The notes below the pieces were generated by a model. That model searched no databases. It saw only the letters and a list, made by a program, of their open reading frames with translations, and was not told the DNA's origin. DNA of 64,000 nucleotides from Dinoroseobacter sp049801095 (lineage in GTDB: Bacteria > Pseudomonadota > Alphaproteobacteria > Rhodobacterales > Rhodobacteraceae): NCBI RefSeq assembly GCF_049801095.1, contig NZ_JBNAGH010000005.1, positions 220,040 through 284,039 on the forward strand. The letters run 5' to 3'. Shown here in pieces: positions 60,066 through 64,000 of the stretch (its first letter is position 1; every line of letters starts with the position of its first letter). The position numbers and the translations under genes were made by a program.

Positions 60066-60941
60066 CTAACGCGTGGGGACCGGCGTCTCGCCGCGATAAT
60101 CGTAGAAACCGCGCTGGGTCTTGCGCCCCAGCCAGCCTGCCTCGACATATTTCGTGAGCAGAGGGCAAGGGCGGTACTTGGTGTCCGCCAGCCCGTCATG
60201 GAGCACGTTCATGATCGCAAGGCAGGTGTCGAGCCCGATGAAATCCGCCAGCTCCAGTGGCCCCATCGGGTGGTTCGCCCCGAGCTTCATGGACTCGTCG
60301 ATCGACTTTACCGACCCGACCCCTTCATAGAGCGTATAGACCGCCTCGTTGATCATCGGCATCAGGATCCGGTTCACGATGAAGGCGGGGAAATCCTCGG
60401 CGCTTGCGGCAGTTTTGCCGAGCTTCTCGACCACGCCCAGCAGGGTCTTGTAGGTCGCCTCATCCGTGGCGATCCCGCGGATCAGCTCGACCAGCTGCAT
60501 CACGGGCACCGGGTTCATGAAGTGGAACCCCATGAAGCGCTCGGGCCGGTCCGTGCGGCTCGCCAGCCGGGTGATCGAGATCGAGGAGGTGTTCGAGGTC
60601 AGGATCGTCTCGGGCTTCAGATGGGGCTGGAGATCCTCGAAAATCGCCGATTTCACGGTCTCGCGTTCGGTCGCGGCCTCGATCACCAGATCGGTCTGGC
60701 CCAGCTCCGGCAGCTTGAGGGTCGTCTTGATCCGGGCCATGGCCGCATCCATGGTCTCAGCCGAGATCTTGTCCCGGCTCACCTGCCGTTCGAGATTGCG
60801 GCGAATGAGGCCCGTGCCCTTGTCCAGCGCCTCTTGCGAGATGTCGTTGATCACCACGTCAAATCCCGCGACCGCGAAAACATGGGCGATCCCGTTGCCC
60901 ATTTGCCCGGCGCCGATCACGCCCACGGATTTGATGTCCAT
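60066..60941 (-). CDS. 3-hydroxybutyryl-CoA dehydrogenase
   Basis: 291 residues from the ATG at 60941 (MDIKSVGVIGAGQMGNGIAH, the Rossmann GxGxxG loop). TSNTSSISITRLAS, GFHFMNPVPVMQLVELI, FIVNRILMPMINEA and the C-terminal GPLELADFIGLDT define the short-chain 3-hydroxyacyl-CoA dehydrogenase family. It interconverts acetoacetyl-CoA and 3-hydroxybutyryl-CoA, with NAD(P)H, in C4 acyl-CoA metabolism including the ethylmalonyl-CoA pathway. Confidence 0.95.
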   Translation of the reverse strand: MDIKSVGVIGAGQMGNGIAHVFAVAGFDVVINDISQEALDKGTGLIRRNLERQVSRDKISAETMDAAMARIKTTLKLPELGQTDLVIEAATERETVKSAIFEDLQPHLKPETILTSNTSSISITRLASRTDRPERFMGFHFMNPVPVMQLVELIRGIATDEATYKTLLGVVEKLGKTAASAEDFPAFIVNRILMPMINEAVYTLYEGVGSVKSIDESMKLGANHPMGPLELADFIGLDTCLAIMNVLHDGLADTKYRPCPLLTKYVEAGWLGRKTQRGFYDYRGETPVPTR

Positions 60942-61100
60942 CTTTGCCCTCACTGACTTGTGCCGCCGCAGCATACGCGGCGCATCCCGTGCTCTCAAGG
61001 GAAAGGGAAAGATAAAAATGTCGTCGAATTAGAGGGTTAGGGCTTCGCTAAAGCTTTGGGCGCAATGTGGTCTTGGGTGAGTCGAAATTGAGGTGGCGAA

Positions 61101-61967
61101 ATGACGTATGTGCGTCACGGCGCGCCAGCGCTGAATTATTCGGCATGTCATTATCCGGGGTTGGAAATGGCATTCCGTGGACCGAAACGGTCCCTCTCTG
61201 ATCCATATATCACGTTCCTCGGGGGAACGGCGTTTTATGGGCGATATGTAACGCAAGCGATCCCGGACCGGGTCGAGGCCGCGATCGGTCTCGGATGCGT
61301 CAATCTTGGATTGATGAATGGCGGTGTCGGGGTCATGGGGGCCGAGGCGATGCTGTCTTTGGCCAATGGCGGTGTCGCGACCGTGGTCGAGGTGGTCGGG
61401 GCCCATAACCTGAGCAATCAGTTCTACCGCGTCCATCCTCGGCGCAATGACCGTCTGGTGGCGCCGACGCGGCTCTTCCGACAGGTGTTTCCCGAGTTGG
61501 ATCTTTGCGATGTGCATTTCACGCGCCATTTGCTGGCGATGATGAAACGCGATGCGCCGAACCGGTATGACACGGTGGTCGAAGAGCTGCGCAGCGCCTG
61601 GGTGGAGCATATGGCGAGGCTGCTGGAGGGGCTGAAAGGGCCAGCCGTGCTGCTTTGGATTGTGCCCGCGCCCGTCCCCGGGGCGGAGCCGGGGCTGGAT
61701 CAGGACCCGCTGCTGGTCGACCGGGCCTCCGTCCAGGCGGTGTCCGGTCTTGTGGATCGGGTGGTCGAGGTCCGGGAGACCCCGGCGATCCTCGCCCAGG
61801 GGCACCTTGGCATGCAGGTTCCCGAAACGGACAACCAAATCGCCTCTGCCTTGCCTCGCGGCGCTTTGCTGCGCGAAGGGGCGATGGCGTTGCTGGACCC
61901 CTTGCAGGAGTTGGGCTTTGGCCGGGGGCGGGCCTTTGTCGAGGCGGGGTCCGGGCTGACGGCTTGA
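61101..61967 (+). CDS. DUF6473-like protein
   Basis: 288 residues. FLGGTAFYGRYVTQAIPDRVE, NLGLMNGGVGVMGAEAMLS, VGAHNLSNQFYRVHPRRNDR and LFRQVFPELDLCDVHFTRHLL follow a Rhodobacterales family I recall as DUF6473, of unknown function; the G-G-T and N-G-G motifs recall SGNH-like or sulfotransferase-associated folds, without proof. No signal peptide or membrane helix. It stands alone, pointing at the etf genes. Confidence 0.7.
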   Translation: MTYVRHGAPALNYSACHYPGLEMAFRGPKRSLSDPYITFLGGTAFYGRYVTQAIPDRVEAAIGLGCVNLGLMNGGVGVMGAEAMLSLANGGVATVVEVVGAHNLSNQFYRVHPRRNDRLVAPTRLFRQVFPELDLCDVHFTRHLLAMMKRDAPNRYDTVVEELRSAWVEHMARLLEGLKGPAVLLWIVPAPVPGAEPGLDQDPLLVDRASVQAVSGLVDRVVEVRETPAILAQGHLGMQVPETDNQIASALPRGALLREGAMALLDPLQELGFGRGRAFVEAGSGLTA

Positions 61968-62297
61968 ACGCGTTCTATGCTGGTGGACGCGACGGGTGTC
62001 AGGTCTCGAACCGAGAGCCTTTTGGCGGGGACTGCGTTGGTTCGGCGTTTGCGGGATAAGGCGGTGTCCAAAGGCTGTGGAAGTGGGCTTGGGACCTAGA
62101 ACGAAGGGTAAAAAGAGGGCTCCCAAACTGGGGCAAAAAGTCAAAAGGCCGGAGGTTTTGTTTCCTCCGGCCTTTTGGGTTCGGTTGTGTTTTGCTGGGT
62201 GCGGGTTTGACCAGCCTCTGGCCAAACCGGACCGGCCCCGGGGCAACCTTGGGTCACGCCCTAACCCGCCTCGGCCCGCCCCTGTCCCTTCGGGTGT
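61968..62297. other. intergenic region between convergent genes
   Basis: 330 bases with a terminator at 62143-62176 and no gene. Other short inverted repeats (for example CTGGCCAAACCGGACCGGCC) are of the kind common in GC-rich sequence. Confidence 0.5.
62143..62176. terminator. bidirectional terminator between the DUF6473-like gene and etfA
   Basis: AAAAGGCCGGAGG (62143-62155) pairs perfectly with CCTCCGGCCTTTT (62164-62176) over an 8-base T-rich loop. Runs of A and T at both ends make it suitable for both strands. Confidence 0.88.
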
Positions 62298-63227
62298 TCA
62301 GCCGAGTTTTTCGGTGAGTTCGGGCACGGCGGCGAAGAGGTCGGCGACCAGGCCGTAATCGGCGACCTGGAAGATCGGCGCTTCTTCGTCCTTGTTGATC
62401 GCCACGATCACCTTGCTGTCCTTCATCCCGGCCAGGTGCTGGATCGCCCCCGAGATCCCCACGGCCACGTAGAGATCCGGGGCCACGACCTTGCCGGTCT
62501 GCCCGACCTGCCAGTCATTCGGCGCATAGCCCGAATCCACCGCGGCCCGGGAGGCGCCCACGGCGGCACCCAGGGTATCGGCGAGCTTCTCGATCATGGC
62601 GAAGTCCTCTTCGGAGCCCACGCCGCGCCCGCCGGAGACCACCACGCCCGCGGAGGTCAGCTCGGGCCGGTCGCTCTCGGCGACCTTGTCCTCGACCCAA
62701 GCGCTCAGGCCCGGATTATCGCCCGCGGCGATCTCTTCAACCGGTGCGCTGCCCCCGGTCTCGGCCGCGTCAAAGGTCGAGGTCCGGAAGGTGATCACCT
62801 TGGTCGCATCGGCGGATTTCACGGTCTGGATCGCGTTGCCCGCATAGATCGGACGGTCGAACGTGTCCGCATCCACCACGGCCACCACATCCGACAGCAC
62901 CATCACATCCAGGAGCGCCGCCACCCGGGGCATGATGTTCTTGGCATCGGTCGTCGCGGGCGCCACCACATGGGAATAGCCCCCCGCCAGGGACGCGATC
63001 AGCGCCGCCACCGGCTCGGCCAGGCGATGCCCGTAAAGCGCATCTTCGGCCACCAGCACCTTGGCCACGCCCGAGATCGTCGCCGCCTCGGCCGCAGCCT
63101 CCTTGGCGGAGGCCCCCACGCAGAGCAGGGTCACCTCCCCCAGAGCCGCGCTCGCGGTCACAGCCTTGGCGGTGGCATCCATCGCCAGCGCCCCATCGGT
63201 TACTTCTGCCAGACACAAAACAGCCAT
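62298..63227 (-). CDS. etfA: electron transfer flavoprotein alpha subunit
   Basis: 309 residues. N-terminal adenine-nucleotide-like domain, then the C-terminal FAD domain: VVVSGGRGVGSEEDF, ASRAAVDSGYAPNDWQVGQT, VVAPDLYVAVGISGAIQHLA and IVAINKDEEAPIF. ETF takes electrons from acyl-CoA dehydrogenases such as Mcd (49.9 kb) and gives them to ETF-quinone oxidoreductase. Its start overlaps the etfB stop by one base. Confidence 0.97.
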   Translation of the reverse strand: MAVLCLAEVTDGALAMDATAKAVTASAALGEVTLLCVGASAKEAAAEAATISGVAKVLVAEDALYGHRLAEPVAALIASLAGGYSHVVAPATTDAKNIMPRVAALLDVMVLSDVVAVVDADTFDRPIYAGNAIQTVKSADATKVITFRTSTFDAAETGGSAPVEEIAAGDNPGLSAWVEDKVAESDRPELTSAGVVVSGGRGVGSEEDFAMIEKLADTLGAAVGASRAAVDSGYAPNDWQVGQTGKVVAPDLYVAVGISGAIQHLAGMKDSKVIVAINKDEEAPIFQVADYGLVADLFAAVPELTEKLG

Positions 63228-63985
63228 CAGACAGCTCCTGCTTCCTTGAGTTTCGACACCAGCTCCTCGACAGAGCCGACCTTGATCCCGGCGGCGCGCT
63301 CGGCCGGCTCGGAGGTCTTGACCACGCTCAGGCGCGGGGTCACATCGACGCCGTAATCCGCCGGCGTCTTCTCATCCAGAGGCTTCTTCTTGGCCTTCAT
63401 GATGTTGGGCAGCGAGGCGTAGCGCGGCTCGTTGAGGCGCAGATCCACGCTGACAATCGCCGGCAGGGAGACCTTGATCGTCTGCAGACCGCCATCGACC
63501 TCGCGGGTCACGCTGGCACTGTCGCCCTCGACAGCCAGCTCCGAGGCAAAGGTCGCCTGGGACCAGCCCAGAAGCGCGCTGAGCATCTGGCCCGTGGCGT
63601 TCATGTCATTGTCGATCGCCTGCTTGCCGCAGAGCACGAGCCCCGGCTCTTCGTCCTTGACCACCGCCGCCAGCAGCTTGGCCACGGCCAGAGGCTCGAT
63701 ATCCGTGTGCACGTCCTCGGCCGCATTGATCAGGATCGCCCGATCCGCGCCCATGGCCAGCGCCGTGCGCAGGGTCTCCTGGGATTGCTTGACGCCGATC
63801 GACACCGCCACAACTTCCGTGGCCGTCCCCGCCTCCTTCAAACGGATCGCCTCTTCCACGGCAATCTCGTCAAACGGGTTCATCGACATCTTCACATTCG
63901 CAAGATCAACACCACTCCCATCCGCCTTAACACGGACCTTCACGTTATAATCAATAACGCGCTTCACAGGCACCAATACCTTCAT
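63227..63985 (-). CDS. etfB: electron transfer flavoprotein beta subunit
   Basis: 252 residues. MKVLVPVKRVIDYNVKVRV, NPFDEIAVEEAIRLKE and the AMP-binding signature VLCGKQAIDNDMNATGQM are typical of EtfB. It dimerises with EtfA, encoded next on the same strand. The promoter would lie beyond the right edge of the window. Confidence 0.97.
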   Translation of the reverse strand: MKVLVPVKRVIDYNVKVRVKADGSGVDLANVKMSMNPFDEIAVEEAIRLKEAGTATEVVAVSIGVKQSQETLRTALAMGADRAILINAAEDVHTDIEPLAVAKLLAAVVKDEEPGLVLCGKQAIDNDMNATGQMLSALLGWSQATFASELAVEGDSASVTREVDGGLQTIKVSLPAIVSVDLRLNEPRYASLPNIMKAKKKPLDEKTPADYGVDVTPRLSVVKTSEPAERAAGIKVGSVEELVSKLKEAGAV

Positions 63986-64000
63986 AAGACCATGTCTCCT

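Noticed and set aside
1..64000. tRNA, rRNA, insertion sequence, prophage, CRISPR, toxin-antitoxin or defence cluster
   Set aside because: Looked for in all gaps and in the product list; nothing met the standard. Gene order and composition are those of core chromosome.

Overview
The window is about 64 kb of GC-rich, densely packed bacterial chromosome. The gene content points to an alphaproteobacterium of the order Rhodobacterales (Roseobacter/Rhodobacter relatives): aerobic-type CobN, a short HPr kinase next to ChvG/ChvI, pckA divergent from chvI, a methylsuccinyl-CoA dehydrogenase, DUF1491, DUF2062 and DUF1636 proteins, and a def-def-like-fmt cluster. These are family recognitions made by reading protein sequence, not database hits. 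I see no tRNA, rRNA, insertion sequence, prophage, CRISPR array or defence island. The window reads as core chromosome rather than an accessory region.

Layout. 0.3-2.6 kb (+): a HExxH protein, LrgA/LrgB and cobO. 2.6-9.8 kb (-): a cobalamin-riboswitch-led unit (cbiM-like permease, cobW, two GNAT-like proteins, cobN). 10-13.4 kb (+): smc. 13.4-16.7 kb: a lipoprotein, a methyltransferase, a small secreted protein and a lytic transglycosylase. 16.8-19.0 kb (-): cobD, cobC and a DUF1636 protein. 19.3-20.7 kb: a receiver-like protein without the phospho-acceptor Asp, and a glutathionyl-hydroquinone reductase. 21.0-28.8 kb (+): a second cobalamin operon, with a small HPGH protein, cbiX, a CobH fusion, cobL, cobI, a CbiG-CobJ fusion and cobM. 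29-32.5 kb: MalY/PatB aminotransferase, def, a def-like gene without catalytic residues, fmt. 32.7-38.8 kb: mostly minus-strand housekeeping and lipid genes (rnhA, CdsA-like, PlsC-like, LysE, ispH, YqaA) plus a cytochrome c. 38.8-49.4 kb: NYN protein, folK, rpoZ, one RelA/SpoT homologue, DUF2062, pdxJ, acpS, lepB, rnc, era, DUF1491, recO and a membrane TPR protein. 49.4-58.1 kb: META lipoprotein, mcd, TauE-type permease, an acyltransferase, then the regulatory phosphotransferase block ptsH - EIIA - rapZ - hprK - chvG - chvI. 58.4-64 kb: pckA, 3-hydroxybutyryl-CoA dehydrogenase, a DUF6473-like protein, etfA and etfB.

How the parts fit. Roughly a quarter of the window serves cobalamin: cobalt entry (cbiM-like), handling (CobW), two chelatase types (CbiX and CobN), ring methylation and rearrangement (CobI, CobJ, CobM, CobL, CobH), and late steps (CobO, CobD, CobC). 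Two of these proteins carry His-rich stretches likely to bind metal. Mcd (ethylmalonyl-CoA pathway), 3-hydroxybutyryl-CoA dehydrogenase and EtfAB fit a C2/C4 acyl-CoA metabolism whose mutases, not seen here, need B12. PckA next to ChvGI and the PTS regulators ties carbon status to gluconeogenesis.

Most notable observations: two domain fusions in the B12 operon, a deformylase paralogue without its catalytic residues, an Arg in place of the Walker A Lys in RapZ, folK with no usual start codon, and a short dispersed repeat. One repeat copy lies inside the cobN reading frame, one forms the cobN stop, and one supplies the recO ribosome-binding site. I found no convincing wholly new multi-gene system.
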